A stretch of DNA of 37,821 nt from Sulfurimonas sp. (GTDB lineage: Bacteria > Campylobacterota > Campylobacteria > Campylobacterales > Sulfurimonadaceae). The position numbers and the translations under genes are program-made. The stretch spans positions 1 through 37,821 of the forward strand of contig NZ_JALUKE010000065.1 in the NCBI RefSeq assembly GCF_027056685.1, read 5' to 3'. Positions within the stretch are counted from its first letter, which is position 1. Every line of letters begins with the position of its first letter. Below are positions 1-8,913 of this stretch, piece after piece. Below the pieces are notes generated by a model that had not been told where the DNA came from, ran no database searches, and worked only from the letters and a program-made list of their open reading frames with translations.

Positions 1-2
1 CC

Positions 3-644
3 TCTAAACATAGGGGATATATTCAGTTTACCAAACGCAGTCCCATCAATAGAAAAAAAATCATTACACAAATTAGAAAACTTTACAAAACAAAATATAA
101 TTCTATTACAATTAAAAATATATCTGTACAACCAAATGTATATATGGAAAAACTTCCTTCATCCTATACAGTTCATTTTGAAGAAAAATCTTATCTCTCT
201 AGTAAAGGCGTACTTTATATTAAAACACAAGAGAGAAGAAAAATATTTTTTCATTATCTTGTAAGTGCAAAAGTTACTATTTACCAAGCAAAAAGAGATA
301 TAAGAAAAGGTACTCATTTAGAAAATAGAAATTGTCAAAAAAAGAGTATAATGTTAGATAAATTTTGGGCTATGCCCGTGCAAGATATAAACAAACATCA
401 ATACCAAAGTAAATATAACATTAGAGCTGGGCGTACAATTACGATGCGTAATGTAACAGGTCTTGATTTGGTGAGGCGAGGCTCGCGAATCAATGTTTTT
501 ATGGGTGATGAAAATATGCAAATTTCTTTTTCGGCAAAAGCTCTACAAAATGGAGAGTTAGAAGACACTATAAATGTCCTTAGCAGAGAGGGAAGAAAAA
601 TAAAAGTTATTGTAACTGGTAAAAACAGAGCAGAGGTAAGATGA
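3..644 (+). CDS. flgA: FlgA-like flagellar P-ring assembly chaperone, 5' end outside window
   Basis: FlgA is a periplasmic chaperone that helps FlgI polymerise into the P-ring of the flagellar basal body. The ORF track starts at an internal Met (144), but the frame is open back to base 3 (SKHRGYIQFTKRS...), so the gene enters from the left edge and about 213 residues are visible. The C-terminal half shows the SAF/FlgA pattern: a segment setting up AGRTITMRNV, then VRRGSRINVFMGDENMQISFSAKALQNG, then VLSREGRKIKVIVTGKNRAEV. The signal peptide must lie upstream of the window. The TGA stop overlaps the ubiX start (ATGA), so the two are probably translationally coupled. Family assignment is firm; the N-terminal extent is unknown. 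Confidence 0.85.
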   Translation, partial: SKHRGYIQFTKRSPINRKKIITQIRKLYKTKYNSITIKNISVQPNVYMEKLPSSYTVHFEEKSYLSSKGVLYIKTQERRKIFFHYLVSAKVTIYQAKRDIRKGTHLENRNCQKKSIMLDKFWAMPVQDINKHQYQSKYNIRAGRTITMRNVTGLDLVRRGSRINVFMGDENMQISFSAKALQNGELEDTINVLSREGRKIKVIVTGKNRAEVR

Positions 645-1183
645 AAAAAAGAAAAATTGTAGTGGCTGTTAGCGGCGCAAGTGGTGTCAATATGGGCATA
701 AAAGTTTTAGAACTACTTCCCTCCTCTGTTGAAAAGCATTTTGTGATGTCACAAAATGCAAAAACAGTACTTGCTAAAGAGATGAAAGATGTTTATATTC
801 ATGATAACGAAGATATTTCAGCCTCTATAGCTTCAGGCTCTTTTGGAGTTGATGCGATGATAATCGTACCTTGTTCTATGAATACTTTAGCAAAAATTTC
901 CTGTGGCATTGCAGATAATCTTACAACTCGTTGTGCAGCGGTAATAATAAAAGAGCAAAAAAAGCTCATTCTTGCACCTCGTGAGATGCCTTTTTCTCCA
1001 ATAGCGCTTGAAAATATGCATAAACTCTCTTCTCTTGGAATTATCATTGCACCCCCTGTCATGGCATACTACTCCGAGCAACAGACGCTCAATGAAATGG
1101 AGAACTTTGTTATAGGTAAGTGGTTTGATTTGCTTGGAATTGAAAATAGTTTATATAAAAGGTGGCAGAGTGAAGAGTCGTAA
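641..1183 (+). CDS. ubiX: Flavin prenyltransferase UbiX
   Basis: UbiX joins a dimethylallyl group to FMN, making the prenylated flavin used by UbiD-type decarboxylases in quinone biosynthesis. The 180 residues carry the flavoprotein fingerprint: GASG at 12-15, VPCSMNTLAKIS around 76-87, and APREMP at 112-117. Length matches the family (about 185-200). The start overlaps the flgA stop by 4 bases, and its last 14 bases overlap the GTG start of coaD, so it sits inside one transcript. No ubiD is visible here. The same neighbours, flgA and coaD, flank ubiX in Campylobacter (from memory). Confidence 0.93.
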   Translation: MKKRKIVVAVSGASGVNMGIKVLELLPSSVEKHFVMSQNAKTVLAKEMKDVYIHDNEDISASIASGSFGVDAMIIVPCSMNTLAKISCGIADNLTTRCAAVIIKEQKKLILAPREMPFSPIALENMHKLSSLGIIIAPPVMAYYSEQQTLNEMENFVIGKWFDLLGIENSLYKRWQSEES

Positions 1184-1667
1184 AATTGCACTATATCCGG
1201 GGACATTTGATCCTATTACAAATGGACATTTTGACATTATTGAGCGTGCAGGAAAACTTTTTGATGAGGTCATAGTTGCAATAGCTGAATCAAAAGATAA
1301 AAATCCTATGTTTGATCTTGATGATAGAATCCAGATGGCACGCTTAGCAACTATGAAACTTGATAATGTTCGTGTAGTTGGTTTTAATAACCTTACAATA
1401 GAACTCGCACATGAGCATGATGCTGGTGTCCTTATTCGTGGACTTCGTGCGGTAAGTGATTTTGAGTATGAACTCCAACTAGGCTACCTTAATAACTCAC
1501 TTGATGATACAATTGAGACTGTTTATCTTATGCCAACACTCAAACATGCTTTTGTAAGTTCTTCCATCGTGAGAAACCTACTAAAATTCAATGGAAAAAT
1601 AGAGCATCTTCTTCCTGCAGAGATTCAAGATATGGTTATTCGGACAAGTCAATGTACATTGCTATAG
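1170..1667 (+). CDS. coaD: Phosphopantetheine adenylyltransferase CoaD
   Basis: CoaD adenylates 4'-phosphopantetheine to dephospho-CoA, the penultimate step of coenzyme A synthesis. Motifs are the nucleotidyltransferase signature YPGTFDPITNGH near residues 9-20 (with the (T/H)xGH core), LIRGLRAVSDFEYE near 90, and the SSSIVR segment near 130. The track starts at ATG 1125, which adds 15 residues (MICLELKIVYIKGGR) not seen in the family and overlaps ubiX by 59 bases. I choose GTG 1170, which has an AAAGG-type ribosome site just upstream and gives 165 residues, the usual size. Its stop overlaps the tmk start by 16 bases. Confidence 0.93.
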   Translation: MKSRKIALYPGTFDPITNGHFDIIERAGKLFDEVIVAIAESKDKNPMFDLDDRIQMARLATMKLDNVRVVGFNNLTIELAHEHDAGVLIRGLRAVSDFEYELQLGYLNNSLDDTIETVYLMPTLKHAFVSSSIVRNLLKFNGKIEHLLPAEIQDMVIRTSQCTLL

Positions 1668-2227
1668 AAGGCATAGATACTGCGGGTAAAAGCACACAAA
1701 TAGCAGCACTTTCAAAACACTTTATAAACGCAGTCATCACAAAAGAACCAGGTGGCACGACCATAGGCAAAGAGATTCGAGAGATGGTACTCAGTGCCAA
1801 AACAAAAAGTAAAAGAGCAGAATTTTTACTCTTTTTAGCAGATCGTGCAGAGCATGTAGCAGAAGTAATCGAGCCAAATCTTGATAAGATGATAATCTCA
1901 GACAGAAGTGCCGTAAGTGGTGTTGCTTATGCACTCATACAAGGTGACATTGACAAAAAAAGTCTTATAGAGCTTAATAATTTTGCTACAAAAGGGGTCT
2001 ACCCTCAAAAAGTCTTCTTACTGCGTTTGACAAAAGAGGAACTTGAATTTAGACTCTCACAGAAAGAGCTTGACGGCATTGAGCTTCGTGGAACTGAGTA
2101 TCTTTTAGCTATTCAAGAGGCAATTATTGAGGCAACAAAACTTCTTGGACTTGAACTTGTAGAGATCGATGCAACTAAGAGCATAGAGGCTATAACACAA
2201 AACATACTAAACAATATTAATCAATAA
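1652..2227 (+). CDS. tmk: Thymidylate kinase
   Basis: Thymidylate kinase phosphorylates dTMP to dTDP for DNA synthesis. The N-terminal P-loop is GIDTAGKST (residues 7-15), followed by the TKEPGGT loop near residue 30 and the DRS motif (SDRSAVSGVAYA) near 83. The usual DRYxxSxxAYQ is here DRSAVSGVAYA, so Tyr is replaced by Ser. I believe related Campylobacterota enzymes differ similarly, but cannot check. Length, 191 residues, is slightly short for the family (about 200-215). It lies inside the coaD-hisS operon and overlaps the coaD stop. Two AAACGCAG repeats (one per strand) fall within it. Confidence 0.92.
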   Translation: MYIAIEGIDTAGKSTQIAALSKHFINAVITKEPGGTTIGKEIREMVLSAKTKSKRAEFLLFLADRAEHVAEVIEPNLDKMIISDRSAVSGVAYALIQGDIDKKSLIELNNFATKGVYPQKVFLLRLTKEELEFRLSQKELDGIELRGTEYLLAIQEAIIEATKLLGLELVEIDATKSIEAITQNILNNINQ

Positions 2228-2243
2228 AAGGGGAAAAATAGGC

Positions 2244-3458
2244 ATGATAAAATCACTTCGTGGAATGAATGATATATTAGAAGAAGATGAGTATAAAAGA
2301 TTTACATACTTTTTAAAAGTGGCTAGTAGCGTAGCAGAAAAATATGGTTTTCACTACATTGAAACACCGCTTTTAGAAGAGACTTCACTCTTTAAACGCA
2401 GTGTTGGAGAGAGTAGTGACATTGTTGGAAAAGAGATGTATCAGTTTATAGATAAAGGGGAGAATGATGTTTGTCTTCGCCCTGAGGGAACGGCTGGTGT
2501 GGTTCGTGCTTTTATACAAAAAAAGCTTGACCGTGCAGGAGGAACACATCGTTTTTTCTACTATGGACCTATGTTTCGCTATGAGAGGCCACAAAAAGGA
2601 CGACTTAGAGAGTTTCACCAATTTGGAGTGGAGAGTTTTGGGCTTGAGAGTGTCTATGAAGATGCTGCGATGATTATGATGGTTGCTGATATTTTAAATG
2701 AGTTAGGAATTGGTTATAGACTCCAACTCAACTCGTTAGGTGATCAAAATTGTATGCCACAATACCGTGATAACCTCGTCTCATTCATTGAGAGTGTTGA
2801 AGATAAAATCTGTGAAGATTGTAAACGCAGAAAAGAGACGAATCCTATTCGTGTGCTTGATTGTAAAAATGAGCATTGTCAAGCACTCTATGAAAATGCA
2901 CCAAAACTTCTAAATGCACTTTGTGAAAATTGTGAAAGTGACTTTAACAAACTCAAAAATATACTTGATGCAAATAATATTGCTTATGAAATAGATACAA
3001 ACCTTGTGCGTGGACTTGATTACTACTCAAAGACTGCGTTTGAATTTGTAAGTGACAACATCGGCTCTCAAAGTGCCATAGCAGGTGGTGGAAGATATGA
3101 TAGACTTGTAGAATTTCTTGATGGTCGTCCTACTCCTGCTGTTGGTTTTGCAATGGGAATTGAGAGACTTATGGAGCTTATAGAGATGCCACAAGAGAAA
3201 CGCAGCGGTTACTACCTTGGTGCTATGGATGATGAAGCGGTTGATCTTATTATCACGACAACACAGAAAAAACGCAAATCGGATAAAGCAACTTGTGAAT
3301 ACCGTGCAAGAAATCTTAAAGCACACCTTAAAAACGCAGACAAAGCAAATGCGAGATACTGTTGTATTGTCGGTTCAAACGAACTAGAAAATGGTACTAT
3401 TTGGGTAAAAGATTTGGAAGAAAAAAGAGAAGAAACAGTAAAACTCGAAGATTTCTAA
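2244..3458 (+). CDS. hisS: Histidyl-tRNA synthetase
   Basis: A class II aminoacyl-tRNA synthetase that charges tRNA-His in the cytoplasm. Visible landmarks: RGMNDILEED near the N-terminus, RPEGTAGVVRAF (79-90), motif 2 FRYERPQKGRLREFHQFG (111-128), the histidine signature LVRGLDYYSKTAFEF, GGGRYDRLVE and motif 3 AVGFAMGIERL, followed by an anticodon-binding C-terminal domain. Its 404 residues are normal. A strong AAGGGGAA ribosome site precedes ATG 2244. It lies 16 bases after tmk and 12 bases before speA. It holds five AAACGCAG octamers (four sense, one antisense), the densest gene in the window. Confidence 0.96.
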   Translation: MIKSLRGMNDILEEDEYKRFTYFLKVASSVAEKYGFHYIETPLLEETSLFKRSVGESSDIVGKEMYQFIDKGENDVCLRPEGTAGVVRAFIQKKLDRAGGTHRFFYYGPMFRYERPQKGRLREFHQFGVESFGLESVYEDAAMIMMVADILNELGIGYRLQLNSLGDQNCMPQYRDNLVSFIESVEDKICEDCKRRKETNPIRVLDCKNEHCQALYENAPKLLNALCENCESDFNKLKNILDANNIAYEIDTNLVRGLDYYSKTAFEFVSDNIGSQSAIAGGGRYDRLVEFLDGRPTPAVGFAMGIERLMELIEMPQEKRSGYYLGAMDDEAVDLIITTTQKKRKSDKATCEYRARNLKAHLKNADKANARYCCIVGSNELENGTIWVKDLEEKREETVKLEDF

Positions 3459-3470
3459 AGGGTAAAGTAA

Positions 3471-5300
3471 GTGAAAAATTTTGGTTTAAATCTTTGGGCA
3501 AATAAAAACTTTATTATAGAAGATGGTGAGATAAAACTTAACTATAAATCTATGCCTTCTCTTTTAAACATCACAAAAAAGATACGAGAAAATGATGTAA
3601 AAGGCCCTATTCTTTTGCGTTTTCCACATCTCATAAACAAGCAGATACAAACGCTTTACAACTACTTTGAAAAAGCAATCCAAGAGAACGCTTATCAGGG
3701 AAAATTTAACGCTGTTTTTCCTCTTAAAGTAAACCAATTTCCAGCTGTTGTAGATGCCATAAGCAGACAAGGTCAAAAGTATAACTATGGACTTGAAGCT
3801 GGAAGTAAAGCAGAACTCATTATTGCTATGAGCAAAACTCCCCATAACGCAAATATTACGGTAAATGGTTTTAAAGACGAAGAGATGCTTACACTCAGTT
3901 TTATTGCAGCACAGAGTGGACACAATATTACTGTTACTATTGAGGGTCTTAATGAGTTAGAGACCATAATAAGTGTTGCGTCAAAACATAATCTAAAAGT
4001 TCCAAATATTGGTATACGAGTAAGACTGCATAGTGCAGGTAGTGGTAATTGGGCGAAAAGTGGCGGGATGGATGCTAAATTTGGACTCACTTCTACAGAG
4101 ATTATAGAGGCTATAAGTCTACTCAAAAATGCGAATCTTTTAGAGAAACTTACTATGATTCACTTTCATATTGGCTCACAGATGGCAGATATTGCGCCCA
4201 TTAAAAAAGCCCTACGAGAAGCGGGAAATATCTATGCAGAGCTTAAAAAAATGGGAGCAGTTTCACTCTCAAGTATAAACATAGGAGGCGGACTTGCAGT
4301 TGAGTATGAGCAACATACAAAATCAGACACAAGAAACTACTCTATAGAGGAGTTTTCAAGTTCTGTTGTCTTTTTACTTGGCGAAATTATGGATGCAAAA
4401 GATGTAACACATCCCGATATTTTTACAGAATCAGGACGTTTTGTGGTAGCTTCACATTCTGTTCTCATTACTCCTGTATTGGAGCTTTTTTCACAAGATT
4501 ATCAAGAACAATTACTCAACTTTAAAGAGAATAATCCTCCACTTATTGAAGAGCTTATTGAACTCAATCGTCTTTTAAACAATGCAAACTGTATAGAGTA
4601 TCTCCACGATGCACTTGACCATATGGAGTCACTTTTTACACTCTTTGATTTAGGTTATATTGACCTGCAAGACCGTTCAAACGCAGAGATACTTGTCCAC
4701 AATATCATTAAGAAAGCACTCTATCTAAAGTCATCAAATCCGACAAATGAGCTTGAAGCACTACAAACAAAACTTCAAGAACGCTACCTTATAAACGCCT
4801 CTATTTTTCAGAGTCTTCCTGATTATTGGGGTCTAGGACAACACTTTCCAGTGATGCCAATTCATCATCTCAACATTACACCACTTCGTGCTGCTTCTTT
4901 GTGGGACATCACTTGTGATAGTGATGGAGAGATTGGCTTTAATCCTGAGAAACCTCTCTATCTTCACGATGTAAACCTTGATGAAGAGGATTATTTTCTT
5001 GGATTTTTTAATGTCGGCGCTTACCAAGAGACCTTAGGTATGAATCACAATCTTTTTACCCATCCAAATGAATATACCATCATCATTAATGATACAGATT
5101 ATGAAATATCAAACGCAGTCGAATCAAAAAATATTTTACAAATCCTAGAATCTATTGGCTATGACGGCAATAATATTGTAACAAAACTTAATTCAGAACT
5201 TGAAAATAGTGAATTTATTGCAGAAAAAGAAAAAAGTGATACACTTGCGATATTAAAAAAACTTTTAAGTCAAAATGGCTATTTAAGAACTACAAACTAA
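3471..5300 (+). CDS. speA: Biosynthetic arginine decarboxylase SpeA
   Basis: A PLP enzyme of the fold-III family that decarboxylates arginine to agmatine, the first step of putrescine and spermidine synthesis. The PLP lysine lies in FPLKVNQF (Lys86). Further marks are HFHIGSQ, the phosphate-binding INIGGGLAVEYE, and the C-terminal WDITCDSDGEIG with the catalytic-type Cys. The 609 residues match the Campylobacterota SpeA size. It starts with GTG 3471 behind AAAGGGTAAAG and ends 9 bases before cysE, so the operon continues. Two sense-oriented AAACGCAG copies (both in the S-N-A frame) lie in the second half. Confidence 0.95.
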   Translation: MKNFGLNLWANKNFIIEDGEIKLNYKSMPSLLNITKKIRENDVKGPILLRFPHLINKQIQTLYNYFEKAIQENAYQGKFNAVFPLKVNQFPAVVDAISRQGQKYNYGLEAGSKAELIIAMSKTPHNANITVNGFKDEEMLTLSFIAAQSGHNITVTIEGLNELETIISVASKHNLKVPNIGIRVRLHSAGSGNWAKSGGMDAKFGLTSTEIIEAISLLKNANLLEKLTMIHFHIGSQMADIAPIKKALREAGNIYAELKKMGAVSLSSINIGGGLAVEYEQHTKSDTRNYSIEEFSSSVVFLLGEIMDAKDVTHPDIFTESGRFVVASHSVLITPVLELFSQDYQEQLLNFKENNPPLIEELIELNRLLNNANCIEYLHDALDHMESLFTLFDLGYIDLQDRSNAEILVHNIIKKALYLKSSNPTNELEALQTKLQERYLINASIFQSLPDYWGLGQHFPVMPIHHLNITPLRAASLWDITCDSDGEIGFNPEKPLYLHDVNLDEEDYFLGFFNVGAYQETLGMNHNLFTHPNEYTIIINDTDYEISNAVESKNILQILESIGYDGNNIVTKLNSELENSEFIAEKEKSDTLAILKKLLSQNGYLRTTN

Positions 5301-5309
5301 AGGACAAAA

Positions 5310-6011
5310 ATGGGTGTTTTTGCAAATATTAGAGAAGACTTTGCCAACGCTTATAAAAATGATCCAGCGCTCAATTCTAGACTTGATTTTGTCTTTAACT
5401 ATCCTGGTGTTTGGGCTGTCGCTTGGTATAGAGTAGCACATAAACTTTATACTTCTAACTTTAAAAGAACAGCAAGAATTATTATGGGCATAAACCAAAT
5501 TCTTACAAATATTGACATCCATCCTGCTGCAGTTATTGGTAGTCGTGTTTTTATTGACCATGGTGTCGGTGTTGTCATTGGAGAAACAGCTATTGTAGAA
5601 GATGATGTACTCATTTACCAGGGAGTTACTCTTGGTGGTGTTTCACTTATACACGGCAAACGCCATCCTACAATAAAAAAAGGCGCAGTTATTGGTGCTG
5701 GAGCAAAAATACTTGGCAATATTGAAATTGGAGAGTATGCAAAAGTTGGCGCAAACTCTGTTGTTGTTAAAGCCGTTCCAGATTGTTCTACTGCTATTGG
5801 TATTCCTGCGCATATCATCGAAAAAGGAAGATGTAAAGACCCCTTTATGCACAATATGCTTCCTGACATAAACAAAGAGATGTTTGAATATATGCTAAAA
5901 AGGGTTGCTGTACTTGAACATATTCTTATCAAAGATCACCATGAGTTACTCGATCAAGATTTAGAACTTGAAAATATTTACGAATCTTTCATAAAATCTA
6001 TGAAAAATTAA
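5310..6011 (+). CDS. cysE: Serine O-acetyltransferase
   Basis: CysE acetylates L-serine with acetyl-CoA to give O-acetylserine, the carbon acceptor for sulfide in cysteine synthesis. The N-terminus (VWAVAWYRVAHKLY) is the helical entry domain. From residue about 70 the left-handed beta-helix repeats begin (IHPAAVIGSRVFIDHGVGVVIGE, then GVTLGG, KRHPTIKKGAVIGAGAKILGNIEIG). Length, 233 residues, is on the short side and typical of these bacteria. The ATG follows AAAGGACAAAA, 9 bases after speA. It is the last gene of the left operon; no clear terminator follows. Confidence 0.94.
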   Translation: MGVFANIREDFANAYKNDPALNSRLDFVFNYPGVWAVAWYRVAHKLYTSNFKRTARIIMGINQILTNIDIHPAAVIGSRVFIDHGVGVVIGETAIVEDDVLIYQGVTLGGVSLIHGKRHPTIKKGAVIGAGAKILGNIEIGEYAKVGANSVVVKAVPDCSTAIGIPAHIIEKGRCKDPFMHNMLPDINKEMFEYMLKRVAVLEHILIKDHHELLDQDLELENIYESFIKSMKN

Positions 6012-6043
6012 TCTCTCTAAACTTATCTATACAATAGTTTTAG

Positions 6044-6049
6044 TATAAT
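6044..6049 (+). promoter_or_regulatory. Probable sigma-70 -10 box of aspC
   Basis: A perfect TATAAT preceded by a T-rich stretch (tagttttag) sits in the 67-base gap between cysE and aspC, 29 bases before the ATG. Campylobacterota promoters often rely on the -10 box and an upstream T-rich region rather than a conserved -35, which fits. This suggests aspC has its own start site. Confidence 0.55.
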
Positions 6050-6078
6050 TCCTTTAATATTTCGCTTAAAGGGTTTTT

Positions 6079-7251
6079 ATGCTAACAAAACGCATCAATA
6101 CACTATCTGAATCAATTACAATCGCTGTTTCTGCACTTGCACAAGAGCTAAAAGACGAAGGAAAAGATATATTAAGCTTTTCTGCTGGTGAACCAGACTT
6201 TGATACACCTCGAGTTATTAAAGATGCGGCAATCACTGCCATTAATGATGGTTTTACAAAATATACCGCTGTTGATGGTATCCCTGCTCTTAAATCTGCC
6301 GTTGCAAACAAACTCAAACGAGATAACAATCTTGAGTATTCACCAAAGCAGATTATAGTCAGCAATGGGGCAAAGCACTCTTTATTTAATCTTTTTTCAG
6401 CAAGTATTGAAGATGGTGCAGAGGTTATTATTCCCGCACCTTATTGGGTTACTTATCCTGAACTTGTAAAATATTGTGGTGGAAAAGTTGTAGAGATTCA
6501 AACAAGTGATGCTACTGCGTTTAAAATTACACCACAACAACTCAAAGATGCAATTACACCAAAAACTAAGATGTTAGTGCTAACAACACCATCAAATCCT
6601 ACTGGTGCAATTTACTCAAAAGAAGAGCTTACAGCACTTGGAGAGGTTTTAAAAGGTACAGACATAATTGTTGCAAGTGATGAGATGTATGAAAAACTTA
6701 CTTATGATGGTGAATTTATCTCGGCTGCTGCAATTAGTGAAGATATGTTTAAACGAACTGTTACTATTAATGGTCTTAGTAAATCTGTTGCAATGACTGG
6801 TTGGAGATTTGGGTATATGGCAGCTTATGATACAGAGCTTATTCAAGCAACAAAAAAACTACAGTCTCAAAGTACATCAAACATCTCTTCTATTACACAA
6901 TATGCTGCTATTGCTGGGCTTGATGGTTCTGCTGACGCAGATGTGGCAATGATGAGAAAAGAGTTTATAAAACGCCGTGATGAAGCAGTAGAACTTTTTA
7001 ATGCAGTAGATGGTCTTAGTGTTTTAAAACCAGATGGTGCATTTTATCTCTTTGTAAATATTCAAGAAGTAAGCAATGATTCACTTAACTTTGCAAAAGA
7101 TTTACTTGCAAGTAAAGGTGTTGCAGTTGTTCCTGGCGTTGGTTTTGGAAGTGAAGGTTACTTTAGATTTAGTTTTGCAACAGGTATGACGACTATAAGA
7201 GAAGGAATAAAAAGAATAGCTGAGTTCACTCAAGAACTCAAAAATAAGTAG
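6079..7251 (+). CDS. aspC: Class I PLP aminotransferase (aspartate aminotransferase type)
   Basis: A fold-type I aminotransferase of the I-gamma subgroup, probably interconverting aspartate/oxaloacetate with glutamate/2-oxoglutarate. Seen: SAGEPDFDTP (35-44), YTAVDGIPALK, SNGAKHSLFN, the TPSNPTGAIYS substrate loop (170-180), Asp201 in ASDEMYEKLTY, and the PLP lysine Lys235 in NGLSKSVAMTGWRFGY; FSFATG follows near the C-terminus. The 390 residues are standard. The same gene (named aspB) follows cysE in Campylobacter (from memory). Exact substrate cannot be fixed from sequence: prephenate or aromatic activity is possible. A 9-bp hairpin overlaps the stop codon and probably ends transcription. 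Confidence 0.9.
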   Translation: MLTKRINTLSESITIAVSALAQELKDEGKDILSFSAGEPDFDTPRVIKDAAITAINDGFTKYTAVDGIPALKSAVANKLKRDNNLEYSPKQIIVSNGAKHSLFNLFSASIEDGAEVIIPAPYWVTYPELVKYCGGKVVEIQTSDATAFKITPQQLKDAITPKTKMLVLTTPSNPTGAIYSKEELTALGEVLKGTDIIVASDEMYEKLTYDGEFISAAAISEDMFKRTVTINGLSKSVAMTGWRFGYMAAYDTELIQATKKLQSQSTSNISSITQYAAIAGLDGSADADVAMMRKEFIKRRDEAVELFNAVDGLSVLKPDGAFYLFVNIQEVSNDSLNFAKDLLASKGVAVVPGVGFGSEGYFRFSFATGMTTIREGIKRIAEFTQELKNK

Positions 7252-7267
7252 GTTCTAAAACCTACTT
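7246..7267. terminator. Bidirectional hairpin between aspC and the 67-aa gene
   Basis: AAGTAGGTT, a 4-base loop (CTAA) and AACCTACTT form a perfect 9-bp stem. It spans the aspC stop and the last codons of the convergent small gene. It has A-rich sequence before and T/A-rich sequence after, so it could act as an intrinsic terminator in both directions. The U-tract is weak (ttt only), so efficiency is uncertain. Confidence 0.6.
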
Positions 7268-7465
7268 TAAAGCTGATAAAGCTTCTATAACTGCATCAAC
7301 ATTTTCAAGTGGAATATGTACTTTCCACTCTGGCTCATCAGAATTTCCTGCTAAAGAGATACCTACACTTGCCACAGCACCACTTCCTGCCCCGTAAGGC
7401 TCTTCAATTTTTCTAACAGAAATTACTCCGTTTTTTGTACCGTTTAATGGAATTATTTTTGACAT
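7262..7465 (-). CDS. Conserved-looking 67-aa hypothetical protein
   Basis: I do not recognise this family. The 67-residue product is soluble-looking (MSKIIPLNGTKNGVISVRKIEEPYGAGSGAVASVGISL...), with a glycine-rich middle and an amphipathic C-terminal helix (ENVDAVIEALSALK). It has no Cys, signal peptide or membrane segment. A very good AAAGGAG ribosome site sits before the ATG, it lies 16 bases after lpxD in the same direction, and it ends at a hairpin terminator. These features support a real gene, last in the ilvB-ilvN-lpxD transcript. The pattern of short beta strands and one helix might suit a small binding protein, but that is a guess. Confidence 0.7.
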   Translation of the reverse strand: MSKIIPLNGTKNGVISVRKIEEPYGAGSGAVASVGISLAGNSDEPEWKVHIPLENVDAVIEALSALK

Positions 7466-7481
7466 TTCCGACTCCTTTTAT

Positions 7482-8432
7482 TTATTTGACAAGTTTAGCA
7501 AGTTTTGCCTGAAATTTCAACCACTCTCTATGACCCATCAAAGGAAAACCCGCATAAGTTTTACCTGGTTCTTTTATGGAATTTGTAATACCACTACGAG
7601 CAGCAAAGGTAGAAAACGGTGCAACTTCCAAATGTCCAGCAGTTGCAGATTGACCACCCATGACAACATTGCGTCCAAGTTTTGTAGAACCTGCAAGACC
7701 AGATTGAGAAACCATTACACTATATTCCCCTACTTCACAGTTATGCCCAATTTGGACAAGGTTGTCGATGCGTGTACCTTTTTTAATAAGTGTTGAGCCA
7801 AATACAGCACGGTCAAGACTCGTGTTGCTTCCAATTTCCACATCATCTTCAACAACGACATTTCCATTTTGATAAATCTTTTTATGCTCACCCATATTAT
7901 TTGTAGCAAATCCAAAACCATCAGAACCTATAACGCTGTTTGCATGAATAATACAATCATTTCCAATTTTACAGTCTCTATAGACAGTAACACTGGGATA
8001 AAGAGTAGTATTGTCGCCAATGATAGCCTCAGCACCAACATATACATGTGCCAAAATTATACAATTTTCACCAATGACTGCACCGTTTGCTATTTCGGCT
8101 TTATCAGAAATTTTTGAGCCCTTTCCTATAACTGCTTTAGGTAAAGTATCGTCTTCTATTGGAGGAGCAAAGTATTTTGAGAGAATTGCCATTGACCAGT
8201 AAGGATTTGCAACGACAAGTGCCAAAGAGTTAGTAGGAACTTCATTTTTTACATCTTCGGAGACAATTACTGCCGCTGCGTTTGTCTCTTTTATATCTTT
8301 GACATATTTTGAATTAGAGACAAAAGAGAGTTCATTCTCTTTCGCATTTTTTAAGGTATTCATACCTACAATCTCTACATCAGAACCTTGAAATTCTGCA
8401 CCAATTATAGAAGCTATTTCACTTAATTTCAT
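7482..8432 (-). CDS. lpxD: UDP-3-O-acylglucosamine N-acyltransferase LpxD
   Basis: LpxD adds the N-linked hydroxyacyl chain to UDP-3-O-acyl-glucosamine, the third step of lipid A synthesis. The N-terminal domain ([16 protein letters not shown]..., ending near [14 protein letters not shown]) is followed by the hexapeptide left-handed beta-helix from about residue 100. GSDGFGFA lies near residue 170 and the likely catalytic His (about His230) in [23 protein letters not shown]. The track start (8462) adds [10 protein letters not shown] and overlaps ilvN; ATG 8432 has a GAGAGGTAAG ribosome site and leaves a 4-base gap, giving 316 residues. The order ilvB-ilvN-lpxD is shared with Campylobacter (from memory). 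Confidence 0.94.
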   Translation of the reverse strand: MKLSEIASIIGAEFQGSDVEIVGMNTLKNAKENELSFVSNSKYVKDIKETNAAAVIVSEDVKNEVPTNSLALVVANPYWSMAILSKYFAPPIEDDTLPKAVIGKGSKISDKAEIANGAVIGENCIILAHVYVGAEAIIGDNTTLYPSVTVYRDCKIGNDCIIHANSVIGSDGFGFATNNMGEHKKIYQNGNVVVEDDVEIGSNTSLDRAVFGSTLIKKGTRIDNLVQIGHNCEVGEYSVMVSQSGLAGSTKLGRNVVMGGQSATAGHLEVAPFSTFAARSGITNSIKEPGKTYAGFPLMGHREWLKFQAKLAKLVK

Positions 8433-8436
8433 CTTC

Positions 8437-8913
8437 TTACCTCTCAAGTGCAACAGCACCACTACGCACTATCTCTTTTGGATTGTAGCGTTTGACTGCA
8501 CAAAGAAAATTATCAATGCGTTTTGGTTCATCTGAGACCATTGCAATAATTACATTTTCACCAACATTCACAATTTTTCCATTATATGCTTCACAAAGAG
8601 CGTTAATATCACTTAAATTTTCGCTGATTGGGAATTTAATAAGTGCCATCTCTTTTTCAACCATATCTTCATGTTCATACACGCGTAAAACAGGAATAAG
8701 TTTGTGCAACTGTTTAGTAATTTGCTCAATTACACGCACACTTCCTGATGTAACAATCGTCAAACGAGAGTATTTACTCTCAGGAATTGGGGCAACAGTA
8801 AGCGATGTAATGTTATAACCACGACCAGAAAACAGATCAGTAATACGAGACAAAACACTTGCTTCATTAACAACGATAACCGAAACTACTCTTCTTGCAT
8901 TGTTGTCATTCAT
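8437..8913 (-). CDS. ilvN: Acetolactate synthase small (regulatory) subunit
   Basis: The regulatory partner of IlvB, carrying the site for feedback inhibition by valine. An N-terminal ACT domain ([34 protein letters not shown], about residues 8-80) is followed by the C-terminal small-subunit domain ([38 protein letters not shown]). Length, 158 residues, matches the short-form IlvH/IlvN. The start ATG overlaps the ilvB stop by one base (TAATG), a sign of translational coupling that would keep subunits balanced. Confidence 0.95.
   Translation of the reverse strand: MNDNNARRVVSVIVVNEASVLSRITDLFSGRGYNITSLTVAPIPESKYSRLTIVTSGSVRVIEQITKQLHKLIPVLRVYEHEDMVEKEMALIKFPISENLSDINALCEAYNGKIVNVGENVIIAMVSDEPKRIDNFLCAVKRYNPKEIVRSGAVALER

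Noticed and set aside
144-146. ATG 144 as the start of flgA
   Set aside because: The frame is open to the left edge and encodes FlgA-like sequence, so this Met is internal.
799-1081. Antisense ORFs of 87 and 64 aa inside ubiX
   Set aside because: Shadow frames of a clear ubiX gene, with no ribosome site and no family resemblance. The many other nested ORFs in hisS, speA, cysE, lpxD, ilvB, ilvA, ygiQ and uvrA are rejected for the same reason.
1125-1127. ATG 1125 as the start of coaD
   Set aside because: It adds 15 residues foreign to the family and overlaps ubiX by 59 bases; GTG 1170 has a ribosome site and gives the normal length.
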